A stretch of 64,000 nucleotides of DNA. Origin: [Clostridium] aminophilum DSM 10710 (GTDB lineage: Bacteria; Bacillota; Clostridia; Lachnospirales; Lachnospiraceae). Each line of letters begins with the position of its first letter. The stretch's first letter is position 1. Positions 42,701 to 49,417 of this stretch are shown here, one piece after another. The position numbers and the translations under genes were made by a program. The stretch covers positions 248,001 through 312,000 of the forward strand of contig NZ_JONJ01000001.1 of the NCBI RefSeq assembly GCF_000711825.1, written 5' to 3'. The notes under the pieces are model-generated. The model was not told the DNA's origin. It was given only the letters and a program-made list of their open reading frames with translations, and did not search any database.

Positions 42701-43067
42701 TGGTCTCCGGATTTGCGCCCAGAAGCTTCACACCGTGTTCCTCAAGGAAGCCGCATTTTGCCAGCTCCATGGACAGGGTCAGACCGGTCTGTCCGCCCAG
42801 AGTCGACAGGATACTGTCCGGCTTCTCCTTCAGGATGATTCTCTTGACGGTCTCCAGTGTCAGCGGCTCAATGTATACCTGATCCGCGATCGCCTTATCG
42901 GTCATGATCGTCGCCGGGTTGGAGTTGACCAGAACAACATCCAGTCCCTCCTCCTTCAGGGCACGGCATGCCTGTGTTCCCGCATAGTCAAACTCTGCGG
43001 CCTGGCCGATGACGATCGGACCGGAACCGATTACCATTACTTTTTTCAGATTCTTATTTAACGGCAT
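39783..43067 (-). CDS. carB: Carbamoyl-phosphate synthase large subunit
   Basis: A 1094-residue subunit making carbamoyl phosphate from bicarbonate, glutamine-derived ammonia and two ATP for pyrimidine and arginine synthesis. Two homologous ATP-grasp halves are visible: the first with IGSGPIVIGQAAEFDYAGTQ at 13-32, the second with FGSGPIRIGQGIEFDFASVH. Each carries an EVNPR(S/V)SR(S/T) metal-binding motif. The C-terminal MGS-like allosteric domain (about 950-1070, TLYATSGTSKYL-like strand) would bind UMP/IMP-type effectors. The length is normal. It starts 12 bases after carA. Confidence 0.97.
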   Translation of the reverse strand: MPLNKNLKKVMVIGSGPIVIGQAAEFDYAGTQACRALKEEGLDVVLVNSNPATIMTDKAIADQVYIEPLTLETVKRIILKEKPDSILSTLGGQTGLTLSMELAKCGFLEEHGVKLLGANPETIDKAEDRQCFKDTMEAIGEPCIPSEVTTTIEDSVRVAEEIGYPVIIRPAFTLGGTGGGIVNNEKELRVIAEEGLRLSPITQILVEKCISGWKEIEFECIRDSNGNVITVCSMENFDPVGIHTGDSIVIAPAVTLADKEYQMLRSASLNIIQSMGIEGGCNCQFALNPESKEYAVIEVNPRVSRSSALASKATGYPIARVASKIAIGYTLDEIPNEVTGKTMACFEPALDYVVVKFPKWPFDKFVYGQRRLGTQMKATGEVMAIGRNFEQALLKAIRGCAISQNDLNMKTIIALSDEELKEKILAQDDERIFAIYEALKRGVTVDELHRMTMVDEWFLEKLQHIIRIEKDLCGGYSDEVYDEAKIYGFPDSVIRQLTGKEDLPHKPFSYRMVDTCAAEFAASTPYFYSTYGEADEAENFIKEHASGKKVVMVFGSGPIRIGQGIEFDFASVHCVWSLKKAGYEVVIVNNNPETVSTDFNVADRLYFEPLTPEDVMDIIRVEKPIGCVVAFGGGTAINLTKTLVENNIPVLGTNADSIDLAEDRGRFANLLKKLNMKQAPGTTVFTEEEALEAANRIGYPVLMRPSYVLGGQNMIIAYSDADIKEYMKIILSHKIENAILIDKYLMGKELEVDAICDGDTVLIPGIMEHVERAGVHSGDSIAVYPSFLLTQSQIDRLVDYTIRLAHAMDTKGLINIQYVLHEDTIYIIEVNPRSSRTVPYISKVTGVPMVDLATRVMMGEKLEDMGYETGLYPCSKYYAVKVPVFSFAKLPDVDTQLGPEMKSTGEVLGISKSLEEALFKGMLAAGFKMKHSGGILVSVRDEEKKDLKNLIKAFVTMGFTIYATSGTSKYLNSVGISSSVIAKISEAKEGEPDTISLMESGKVSYVISISAKGRLPQLDSVKMRRKAVELGIPCLTALDTASVLALALEGKYDEDNTELVDIAHIDHGHANSEEMKRMEEPDIVIPGYVLQEND

Positions 43068-43079
43068 TGTGCTTCCTCC

Positions 43080-44168
43080 TTATTTTGCGGCTTTCATGTT
43101 CTCAATAAAACGATCAAACAGGAATCTCGTATCCAGCGGTCCGCTGCAGGCTTCCGGATGGAACTGTACGGTAAATGCCGGGCGGTCTGTGTAATCGATT
43201 CCCTCACAGGTGCCATCGTTTACATTGATAAATGACAGCTTCGCGTTGGCCGGAAGGCTGTCTGCCTTTACTTCATATCCGTGGTTCTGGCTGCTGATGT
43301 ATATGCGGTTGGTTTCAAGGAATTTAACCGGCTGATTTGCGCCGCGATGGCCGAACTTCATTTTTCCGGTTTCCGCGCCCATCGCCAGTGCCATCAGCTG
43401 ATGGCCGAGACATATGCCGAACATCGGAATCTTTTTGTCTGCCGCCTTGCGGATCTCTGCGATGACGCCGACATTTTCGCTCGGGTCGCCCGGGCCGTTG
43501 GTCAGCATGATGCCGTCCGGTTCATATTTCATAAGTTCTTCTGCCGTGGTGGATGCCGGAAGATCGATCACCTCACAGCCGCGCTTCTGCAGTTCGCGGC
43601 GAATATTGTCCTTCGCGCCGAAATCCCAGAGGGCAACGCGGAATTTCTTCTCTCCCTCTGCCGGGAAAATCTCGGTCTTTTCCGGAGTGACGGTCTCGAC
43701 CGCACGGGTTACGCTGAAAGAGCGGATCTCTTCCAAAAGTGCATCCGAATACGGCGGCTCTTTGGCGGTGATCATGCCGTTCATCGCTCCGACCTCGCGG
43801 ATGATTCTCGTCACGGCTCTGGTGTCGATGCCGCTGATTGCCGGAATGCCCTGATCCTTCAGGAAGGTATCCAGATCTCCTTCGCAGCGGTAGTTTGACG
43901 GAGTTGTACACTCTTCTTTTACGATATATCCCGACAGCCAGATCTTTTTGCTCTCAAAATCCTCCGGGATCACACCGTAATTGCCTACCAGCGGAAATGT
44001 CTGAATGACGATCTGTCCGTTGTAACTCGGATCTGTCAGTGTCTCAAGATATCCTACCATACCGGTCGTAAAAACGACCTCTCCCGTCACATCATGAACC
44101 GGAGCGCCGAAATTCGTTCCTTCAAAGTATCTTCCATCTGCAAGCAGAAGATATACCTTCTGAGCCAT
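43080..44168 (-). CDS. carA: Carbamoyl-phosphate synthase small subunit
   Basis: A 362-residue glutaminase subunit that feeds ammonia to CarB. The class I amidotransferase triad is intact: Cys253 (GICLGHQ), His337 and Glu339 (FHPEA). The N-terminal CPSase small-chain domain (1-150) includes TGMVGYLETLTDPSYNGQ. Overlap-free spacing of 12 bases to carB indicates a carAB operon. The 300-base leader has a consensus promoter, an internal terminator hairpin and a small translated-looking frame, which suggests attenuation. Confidence 0.97.
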   Translation of the reverse strand: MAQKVYLLLADGRYFEGTNFGAPVHDVTGEVVFTTGMVGYLETLTDPSYNGQIVIQTFPLVGNYGVIPEDFESKKIWLSGYIVKEECTTPSNYRCEGDLDTFLKDQGIPAISGIDTRAVTRIIREVGAMNGMITAKEPPYSDALLEEIRSFSVTRAVETVTPEKTEIFPAEGEKKFRVALWDFGAKDNIRRELQKRGCEVIDLPASTTAEELMKYEPDGIMLTNGPGDPSENVGVIAEIRKAADKKIPMFGICLGHQLMALAMGAETGKMKFGHRGANQPVKFLETNRIYISSQNHGYEVKADSLPANAKLSFINVNDGTCEGIDYTDRPAFTVQFHPEACSGPLDTRFLFDRFIENMKAAK

Positions 44169-44208
44169 CCGTCAACCATCCTTTCTGTCCTTGAAAACCC
44201 TTTATTTT

Positions 44209-44300
44209 GCCAACGGGAAAAAGCACGTTTCGCAGGTTCTGAGAGTTTCATTGCAGCTGCCGGTGTCGCGCAGGCACGGAATCCGGCTTGTCACTCGCGT
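44209..44300 (+). repeat. Dispersed intergenic repeat family R1, copy 4
   Basis: AAAAAGCACGTTTCGCAGG, GAGAGTTTCATTGCAGCTGC and CAGGCACGGAATCC follow the R1 order seen at 1211 and 60968, with moderate divergence. It lies between the leader terminator and carA, so it is transcribed in the carAB leader, antisense to the R1 orientation used here. Confidence 0.55.
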
Positions 44301-44331
44301 GAAAAAAAACGCCCATGAAATCGAATTTCAT
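44248..44331 (-). CDS. Possible carAB leader peptide (27 aa)
   Basis: AAAGGAG (44337-44343) is five bases before an ATG that opens a 27-codon frame beginning MKFDFMGVFFHASDKPD. The start codon lies in the 5' arm of the leader terminator stem, and codons 2-10 run through the hairpin and its U-tract. Ribosomes initiating here would melt the terminator. The frame ends within R1 copy 4. It is a candidate regulatory peptide, not a demonstrated gene; the U-tract forces the GVFF codons, so part of the frame is an expected by-product of the terminator. Confidence 0.35.
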   Translation of the reverse strand: MKFDFMGVFFHASDKPDSVPARHRQLQ

Positions 44332-44336
44332 GAACG
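44302..44336 (-). terminator. Terminator hairpin in the carAB leader
   Basis: On the minus strand CGTTCATGAAAT, a three-base loop and ATTTCATGGGCG form a 12-bp stem (two G-U pairs), followed by eight T (44302-44309). It lies between the promoter at 44487-44515 and carA, so it is either an attenuator or, less likely, the terminator of the small gene at 44643. Confidence 0.8.
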
Positions 44337-44486
44337 CTCCTTTCTCATGTTCCACAACATGCTACTCTCTCATACGGTCCCACAAACTGTGTTTCCTCTT
44401 TTCCGTTATGCATCATTATTCAAAAAAATGAAAAATTATGCATAAGCGACGCACTATTATTCATAGCGCTTCGCCATATCGCGGTG

Positions 44487-44515
44487 ATTATAACATACCA
44501 ATTTTAGCGGGTCAA
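44487..44515 (-). promoter_or_regulatory. carAB promoter
   Basis: On the minus strand TTGACC (44510-44515) and TATAAT (44487-44492) are 17 bases apart. The start near 44480 is about 145 bases before the leader terminator and 310 before carA. CATGTT/AACATG arms precede the terminator stem. I could not find the PyrR-binding consensus. Confidence 0.88.
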
Positions 44516-44642
44516 GCCATTTTGTATGGTTTATGTTATGGAAAAATATTAAATTTTTGTTCTGATTCTGAATTTTCTGACATTTATATTATAAACAGAT
44601 GAAACCGTCTAAAATGGTTCGTGCATAATGGTGCATGATAAA

Positions 44643-44813
44643 TCATTTCTTCAGTCGGAATCGTTCCGGTGCTTTCTCTGTGCTGCATCCGTGGGAACAG
44701 GACTCGCAGCCTTGTCCGCACGAACAGATTCCTTTCTTCTTATCAGAAAACACCTTATATACCGCGGCTCCGATCAACAGGATCAGAATTGCCGCCACAA
44801 TAACATCTGCCAT
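44643..44813 (-). CDS. FeoB-associated Cys-rich membrane peptide
   Basis: A 56-residue peptide: a single N-terminal membrane helix (DVIVAAILILLIGAAVY), a basic KKK stop-transfer segment, and a Cys-rich tail with CSCGQGC and CSHGC (six Cys). This matches the FeoB-associated Cys-rich membrane protein family found in feo ferrous-iron operons. AAAGGAG five bases before the ATG fixes the start at MADVIV. No feoA or feoB is in the window, so it appears as an orphan. The HMA protein gene lies 142 bases upstream in the same direction. Confidence 0.75.
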   Translation of the reverse strand: MADVIVAAILILLIGAAVYKVFSDKKKGICSCGQGCESCSHGCSTEKAPERFRLKK

Positions 44814-44939
44814 AAATACTCCTTTCCAGAAGGTTGACGCCCCGTCGCCGTTTGCCGCTTCGTTCGTCGTTCCCCTGCATGCGCCGATATTCATCTTTTA
44901 TGAATCATCCGATTTGCATTTTTTCTTCTTCACGATATT

Positions 44940-44963
44940 CTCTTATGATACTCTCTTATGATA
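44940..44963. repeat. 13-bp duplication across the HMA-protein stop codon
   Basis: CTCTTATGATA occurs at 44940-44950 and 44953-44963, a period of 13. The second copy contains the TAA stop (44956-44958) of the HMA-protein gene. Confidence 0.7.
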
Positions 44964-45387
44964 TTTTCTTCCGTTCCATCTCCAGTATCCGGTAGCCCAA
45001 TGGATCAATTTCATGATGGAGTTTTGTTGAGATCTCGCAGATCACTTCCGGATCGCGGAGAATAAATGAAACCTCTCCCTTCATATGAGAAGCCTCCACT
45101 CCGCTCGCTCCCGGTATCGCTTTCCGGACCGCATCTTTCATATGAAGTTCGCACATCCCGCACTGCATACCGTCAATTGAGAGAACAATCCTTCCGTCGA
45201 CCGGTTCCTTCGAACGGTCATCGAGGATCTCCGTCCCGTTTCGTACCTTCTCGTCCGCCAATTGTCTCTTTTTCGCCGGATCCCGGAAAAAGCCGACCAG
45301 CGCGCGAACGCCAAGAAGGAACATTCCGCCGAGCACCGTAAGCACTACGGCATCTGTTTGATTTATCGGTATATTTAAGTTTACCAT
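44956..45387 (-). CDS. Membrane-anchored HMA-domain protein
   Basis: A 143-residue protein: one N-terminal membrane helix (about 12-34), a charged linker (35-65), then a heavy-metal-associated ferredoxin-like domain with GMQCGMC (Cys76, Cys79). HMA domains usually carry Cu(I) or similar soft metals between partners; here the domain would be tethered at the membrane surface. No P-type ATPase or CsoR is adjacent. GGAGAT lies just before the ATG. It probably shares expression with the downstream FeoB-associated peptide. A cluster of TTAG-N6-CTAA palindromes lies 126-250 bases upstream. Confidence 0.78.
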   Translation of the reverse strand: MVNLNIPINQTDAVVLTVLGGMFLLGVRALVGFFRDPAKKRQLADEKVRNGTEILDDRSKEPVDGRIVLSIDGMQCGMCELHMKDAVRKAIPGASGVEASHMKGEVSFILRDPEVICEISTKLHHEIDPLGYRILEMERKKIS

Positions 45388-45512
45388 AACTATCTCCGTT
45401 CTGATTCCTGTTTTTCTCTCATGCTGGTTTCCGGTTTCTCACCTGCAGGTCTACGGTTACCGGTTATCTATCATACCGTTTTTCCGTCGCTGCAGCCTTT
45501 TGCCTCTGCAAA

Positions 45513-45636
45513 TTAGAGTATTCTAACCGTTTTATCTGCATTCCCCGGCGGCAATTAGTCTATTTTAACTATTTTTTATATCCTTTTTATCCTCAAAAAT
45601 CGCAATTTTAGTCTGCACTAATTTAGCATTTTCTAA
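45513..45636. promoter_or_regulatory. Cluster of four TTAG-N6-YTAA operator-like palindromes
   Basis: Four 14-base sites occur at 45513-45526 (TTAGAGTATTCTAA), 45555-45568 (TTAGTCTATTTTAA), 45608-45621 (TTAGTCTGCACTAA) and 45623-45636 (TTAGCATTTTCTAA). The half-sites resemble those of DtxR/MntR-type metalloregulators, which would suit the metal-related genes to the left. The regulator is an inference. The sites lie between divergent genes and could serve either. Confidence 0.55.
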
Positions 45637-45793
45637 TTCTGATTAGTTAAATCTATTTTGTGTTATTGTATTCTATCTTCCTGTTTCAATTCTGTCAACC
45701 CTTCCTGCTTTCCGCTGTTCTGTGATATAGTATTTCGGAGGCTTTGCCCTCGTTCGTTATTAGACACAGATTCTTTTCCGGAAAGGTCCTGAT

Positions 45794-46570
45794 ATGAATT
45801 CTTCCAATGAAAAGGACGGCATTCTCAGCCGTCTGCCCGATGCCTCGCTCTCCGGAGCACAGATCAAAACAATCGCGATGATAAGCATGACGGTCGATCA
45901 CATCGCCGCCATCATTTTGTCAAAGCTCACGCCGGAAATGACCGGATTCCTGTATCCGGCCATCCCCTGGATCATTTTCTTCCTGCGTGCCGTCGGGCGA
46001 ATCGCTATGCCGCTGTACTGCTTTCTTCTCGTGGAGGGTTTTGCGCACACCCGGCACCTCCGGCGCTATATCGCCTCCGTCGCCGTGTTTGCCGTCCTCT
46101 CGGAGATCCCGTTTAATCTGGCTTCCACCGGCGAGCTGTTTTTTCTCTATAAAAACAACACGCTTTTTACGCTGCTGATCGGCCTCATCTTCATGTCCCT
46201 CGATCAGCGGATTCTGGCGAACGCCGAATCCCCCCATCAGGTATACATTCTCCGGATGGCCGTTTTTACCGCCGCCTGTCTTCTCGCACAGTTCACGTTC
46301 TGTGACTACGGAGCCGTCGGTATCCTTCTGATCGGCGCTTTTTATATTCCGTACACCGCTCCGGCGTCCCGCAACCAGCTGGCCGGCGTTGTCATGGCCA
46401 TCGAATCCGTGCAGTTTCTCTGCTCCGCGGCGCTCGCCCTCATTCCGATCTCACGGTACGACGGAACACGGGGCAATATCCGTCACCCATACTTCTTCTA
46501 TTGTTTTTATCCGGCGCACCTGCTCGCGCTGACGATGATTGCACGGGCGCTTTTTCCGCTCTCCGTATAA
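45794..46570 (+). CDS. TraX-family membrane protein
   Basis: A 258-residue integral membrane protein with about seven hydrophobic segments. It shows the TraX signature: LSGAQIKTIAMISMTVDHIAAI near the start, then GRIAMPLYCFLLVEGFAHTRH and the FSEIPFNLA-like VLSEIPFNLA. TraX of the F plasmid N-acetylates pilin, but chromosomal Firmicute members are mostly uncharacterised and may acylate other surface molecules. There are no other conjugation genes. GGAAAGG lies a few bases before the ATG. The gene ends in a 13-bp tandem array and a strong terminator. Confidence 0.85.
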   Translation: MNSSNEKDGILSRLPDASLSGAQIKTIAMISMTVDHIAAIILSKLTPEMTGFLYPAIPWIIFFLRAVGRIAMPLYCFLLVEGFAHTRHLRRYIASVAVFAVLSEIPFNLASTGELFFLYKNNTLFTLLIGLIFMSLDQRILANAESPHQVYILRMAVFTAACLLAQFTFCDYGAVGILLIGAFYIPYTAPASRNQLAGVVMAIESVQFLCSAALALIPISRYDGTRGNIRHPYFFYCFYPAHLLALTMIARALFPLSV

Positions 46571-46576
46571 ATGCCC

Positions 46577-46732
46577 AACTTGAATATCCAACTATAATGT
46601 CAGGCTTTAATATCAAGCTTTAATATAAAGTTAGATATTAAAGTCAGGTTTTAATATCAGATTGAAATATCAGACTGAAATGTCAGACTGAAATGTCAAA
46701 CTGAAATGTCAAACTATAATGTCAGGCAAAAA
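46577..46732. repeat. 13-bp tandem array after the traX-like gene, about 12 units
   Basis: Twelve consecutive 13-base units start six bases after the stop codon. The right-hand units (TGTCAGACTGAAA type, from 46655) are nearly identical; the left-hand units (such as GGCTTTAATATCA) have decayed. The last unit merges into the terminator stem. The gradient suggests growth from the right. Confidence 0.85.
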
Positions 46733-46797
46733 AACTGCGGAGAAACGGTTCCGCCCCGGTCTCTTCCGACGCGGCACCGCCTCAGCGCAGTTTTTTT
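46728..46797. terminator. Bidirectional terminator between traX-like and thrE-like genes
   Basis: AAAAAAACTGCG (46728-46739) pairs with CGCAGTTTTTTT (46786-46797) around a GC-rich loop of 46 bases, with T-runs on both strands. It suits the convergent genes. The final 78 bases up to 46875 show nothing else. Confidence 0.78.
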
Positions 46798-46875
46798 GTT
46801 TCTTCATTTATTCCTTCCGTTATTCTTTTAAATATCCCGTCAAATATTCTATCAAAGCCAAAACACATCCCGGTA

Positions 46876-47346
46876 TCAATACCGTCCGCTGAAAACTTCA
46901 TGGTTTTTCCAGCGAACGACGTTGCGGTGGAATTCCATCGCCGACCAGATGAGCGCAAGTCCGGCGGCAATCGCCAGAGAGCACTGAAGCGTCCTGTTGG
47001 CATAATCCGCCGCGGCCGCGGTATCACCGACCACTACGGCTTCCATCGCGTGATACAGGCTTCCGCCCGGAACCAGCGGGATCATTCCCGGAATATAGAT
47101 GATCGTCGCCGGAGTGTGAAGACGTCTCGCCGCGATCTCCGAATACAGTTCCGTCGCCGCCGACGCGGCAAGACTCGCAAAAAAGAGATCCCACCCGAGA
47201 TGAACTCCGAAAAGATACGTCGCCCAGTCGATCAGGCCGCCGACTGCCGCCGCAAGGAGAAGACCTTTTCTCAGGCGATACAGCATCGCAAATCCAAGAG
47301 AAGCAAGGAATGCCGTAAACAACTGTGTCACTTCAAAACACTCCAT
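46876..47346 (-). CDS. ThrE-type exporter, small subunit
   Basis: A 156-residue membrane protein with about four hydrophobic segments and the motif IPGMIPLVPGGSLYHAM, typical of the small half (ThrE_2/DUF3815) of split threonine/serine exporters. The true start is MECFEVTQL; upstream sequence in this frame overlaps the large-subunit gene. Its ATG overlaps the stop of the large subunit (TGATG), so the two are translationally coupled and should form a complex. Confidence 0.85.
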   Translation of the reverse strand: MECFEVTQLFTAFLASLGFAMLYRLRKGLLLAAAVGGLIDWATYLFGVHLGWDLFFASLAASAATELYSEIAARRLHTPATIIYIPGMIPLVPGGSLYHAMEAVVVGDTAAAADYANRTLQCSLAIAAGLALIWSAMEFHRNVVRWKNHEVFSGRY

Positions 47347-48149
47347 CACATTCCTCCTGTCAAAACCATCGCAAACATAAATCCGCATGCCAGAGATCCC
47401 GCAATCAGAAGGCACTCGATAATCCGCAGTACGCCGGCGAGTGTATCTCCCACCAGAATATCGCGCACGGCATTCGTAATCGCCATTCCCGGGATCAGCA
47501 GCATGATCGCGCCGATCGTGATCATATCCACATGAAACCGTGCCGCTTTTCCGAACAGGCTGATCAGGAAGCCGCTCACCAGCGAGGCGATCAGGTGGAA
47601 CGCCATGCTGTTCGGAAACAGCGATGTCAGTTTCCGCTGCATCCACGCAATCAACAGACCGGCAACGGCTGTCGCGCCCGCATCATTCAGGTCACCGCCG
47701 AAAAACAGGGCAAATGCCGCCGCTCCCAGAACACTTCCGGCATAAAAACCGGCCGCCGGTGCCTTTTCCTCACGGATCTTCGCCACTTCCCGGTGAAGCA
47801 CGGCCGCCGGAATCGGATTGCGGCAACATATCCGGCTCAGTTCATTCAGTTCTTCCAGCTTGGTAAAATCCGTCGAGCAGCCGGTCAGAATCCGCCGGGT
47901 TCTCGTCACCTCAAGATTTCCCGGATACTGCAGTGTCACCGTAATATTCGAAGAGATCGCAAAAATATTGGTTCGGAGCGCGCCGTACGCCTGTCCGAGG
48001 CGCATGATGGTATCTTCCACCCGGCTGATCTCTGCTCCGCAAAGGAGCAGTGTCTCTCCGAAATCCATAAAACAGTGAACGAGGGCGATCAGATCATCCG
48101 CCGTCTCCGGGATAATCCTTCCGTCATCGATCATTTCAACTCTTTCCAC
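47346..48149 (-). CDS. ThrE-type exporter, large subunit
   Basis: A 267-residue protein. A soluble N-terminal domain (about 1-115, ThrE/DUF1212 type, with TLLLCGAEISRVEDTI) is followed by about five membrane helices containing LLIPGMAITNAVRDIL. It begins with GTG, six bases after AGGAGG. With the small subunit it probably exports threonine, serine or small hydroxy/dicarboxylic acids; members of this family can carry succinate-like acids. The D-malate/tartrate-type dehydrogenase gene is 76 bases upstream in the same direction. Confidence 0.87.
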   Translation of the reverse strand: MERVEMIDDGRIIPETADDLIALVHCFMDFGETLLLCGAEISRVEDTIMRLGQAYGALRTNIFAISSNITVTLQYPGNLEVTRTRRILTGCSTDFTKLEELNELSRICCRNPIPAAVLHREVAKIREEKAPAAGFYAGSVLGAAAFALFFGGDLNDAGATAVAGLLIAWMQRKLTSLFPNSMAFHLIASLVSGFLISLFGKAARFHVDMITIGAIMLLIPGMAITNAVRDILVGDTLAGVLRIIECLLIAGSLACGFMFAMVLTGGM

Positions 48150-48225
48150 CTTGTTCCTCCTGTCACTCCGGTTCGTCTTTCCGGAGTCCAGTGTCTCTGT
48201 TGCTCTTTTGCCCCGATTCCCGTTT

Positions 48226-49290
48226 TCACGCGAGCATCAGAGCCTCGATCGCTTTTCCGCACTCGGATGTGGAAGCGGAACCGCCCATATCCGGTGTCAG
48301 ATCCCGGTGCTCGCGGAGAAGCGTCGCGATTGCCCCAAGAGCCCGGTCGGCCTGATCTTTATGTCCCAGAAATTCCAGAAGCTGCGCCGCCGACCATACC
48401 GAGGCGAGCGGGTTTGCAATGCCCTGTCCCGCAATATCCGGCGCAGAGCCGTGAATCGGCTCAAACATCGACGGGAAAGTGCGGTCCGGGTTGAGGTTTG
48501 CTCCGGCGGCAAGTCCCATTCCGCCGGAGATCGCCGCGCCGAGATCCGTCAGGATATCGCCGAACAGATTCGACGTGACCACGATGCCGAAGCGCTTCGG
48601 GTCCTTCACCATAAACATCGAAGCGGCATCCACCAGAAGATGCCTCTTCTCGACGTCCGGATAGTCCTTCCCGACTTCCTCGAAGATCTGATCCCAGAAG
48701 ACCATAGAATAGTTCAGCGCATTGCCCTTGCTGATACTGGTCAGAGATTTCTTCTCTTTTCTCGCGAGATCGAACGCATACCGGATCACTCTCTCGCAGC
48801 CCTTTCTGGAAAAGACACTGTCCTGAATGACCACTTCCTGCGGCGTATCCTTGTACAGCCAGGAACCGGTTCCGTAATACTCCCCTTCGCTGTTCTCGCG
48901 GATAAAGATCATATCGATGTCTTCCGGCTTTACCCCCGCCAGCGGGCAGGGAGCCCCCGGGAGGAGTTTCACCGGACGGACATTGATGTACTCGTCAAAT
49001 CCATGGCGTATCTTCAGAAGAAGATCCCGGAGTGAAATGTGATCCGGCACGCCCGGAAATCCGACTGCACCGAGAAGAATGGCATCATATGCTTTCAGCG
49101 TATCAAGAGCATCCGCCGGCATCATTTCCCCATTCTTCAGATAATACTCACATCCCCACGGGAAGGTGTCAAAGTGAAATGAAAAGGTTCCGTCTTTTTT
49201 TGCTGCGGCGTTCAGAGTCCGTACCGCTTCATCCATAACTTCCGGACCGATTCCGTCTCCCGGGATCACTGCGATTCGATATTCTTTCAT
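48226..49290 (-). CDS. D-malate/tartrate-type beta-decarboxylating dehydrogenase
   Basis: A 354-residue member of the isocitrate/isopropylmalate dehydrogenase family. It starts IPGDGIGPEV, and the WGCEYYLKNGEMMPADAL and LLGAVGFPGVPDHISL stretches are typical of tartrate/D-malate dehydrogenases (TtuC/DmlA) rather than LeuB or Icd. The RENSEGEYYG loop, the Lys in SKGNALNYS and the Asp pair in LFGDILTDLGA provide the substrate and metal site. The reaction would be NAD-dependent oxidation and decarboxylation of D-malate (to pyruvate) or tartrate. No leuCD is adjacent, supporting this call. AAAGGA lies 11 bases before the ATG. Confidence 0.8.
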   Translation of the reverse strand: MKEYRIAVIPGDGIGPEVMDEAVRTLNAAAKKDGTFSFHFDTFPWGCEYYLKNGEMMPADALDTLKAYDAILLGAVGFPGVPDHISLRDLLLKIRHGFDEYINVRPVKLLPGAPCPLAGVKPEDIDMIFIRENSEGEYYGTGSWLYKDTPQEVVIQDSVFSRKGCERVIRYAFDLARKEKKSLTSISKGNALNYSMVFWDQIFEEVGKDYPDVEKRHLLVDAASMFMVKDPKRFGIVVTSNLFGDILTDLGAAISGGMGLAAGANLNPDRTFPSMFEPIHGSAPDIAGQGIANPLASVWSAAQLLEFLGHKDQADRALGAIATLLREHRDLTPDMGGSASTSECGKAIEALMLA

Positions 49291-49417
49291 ACTTCCATTC
49301 GTCCTTTCTTCCTGTCTTCCCGTGTATATTTCCCGTGAATATCGAGGTTTGTCTCTTTCGGAATTATTCTTTTCGTTTTTCCGGTTTTATCGCCTCTTTT
49401 TTCGCGGTCTTTCTCAC

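Noticed and set aside
39861-43061. A plus-strand open frame over 1000 codons long opposite carB
   Set aside because: It is fully antisense to the highly conserved carB and has no family resemblance; long antisense frames are common opposite such genes at this GC content. The same holds opposite htpG (2969-4705) and opposite gdhA (33744-35153).
45794-46570. TraX-like gene as evidence of a conjugative element
   Set aside because: No other transfer, relaxase or integrase genes are nearby; chromosomal TraX homologues are common in Firmicutes.
46577-46732. CRISPR-like array after the traX-like gene
   Set aside because: Units are contiguous 13-mers with no spacers, and no cas genes are near.
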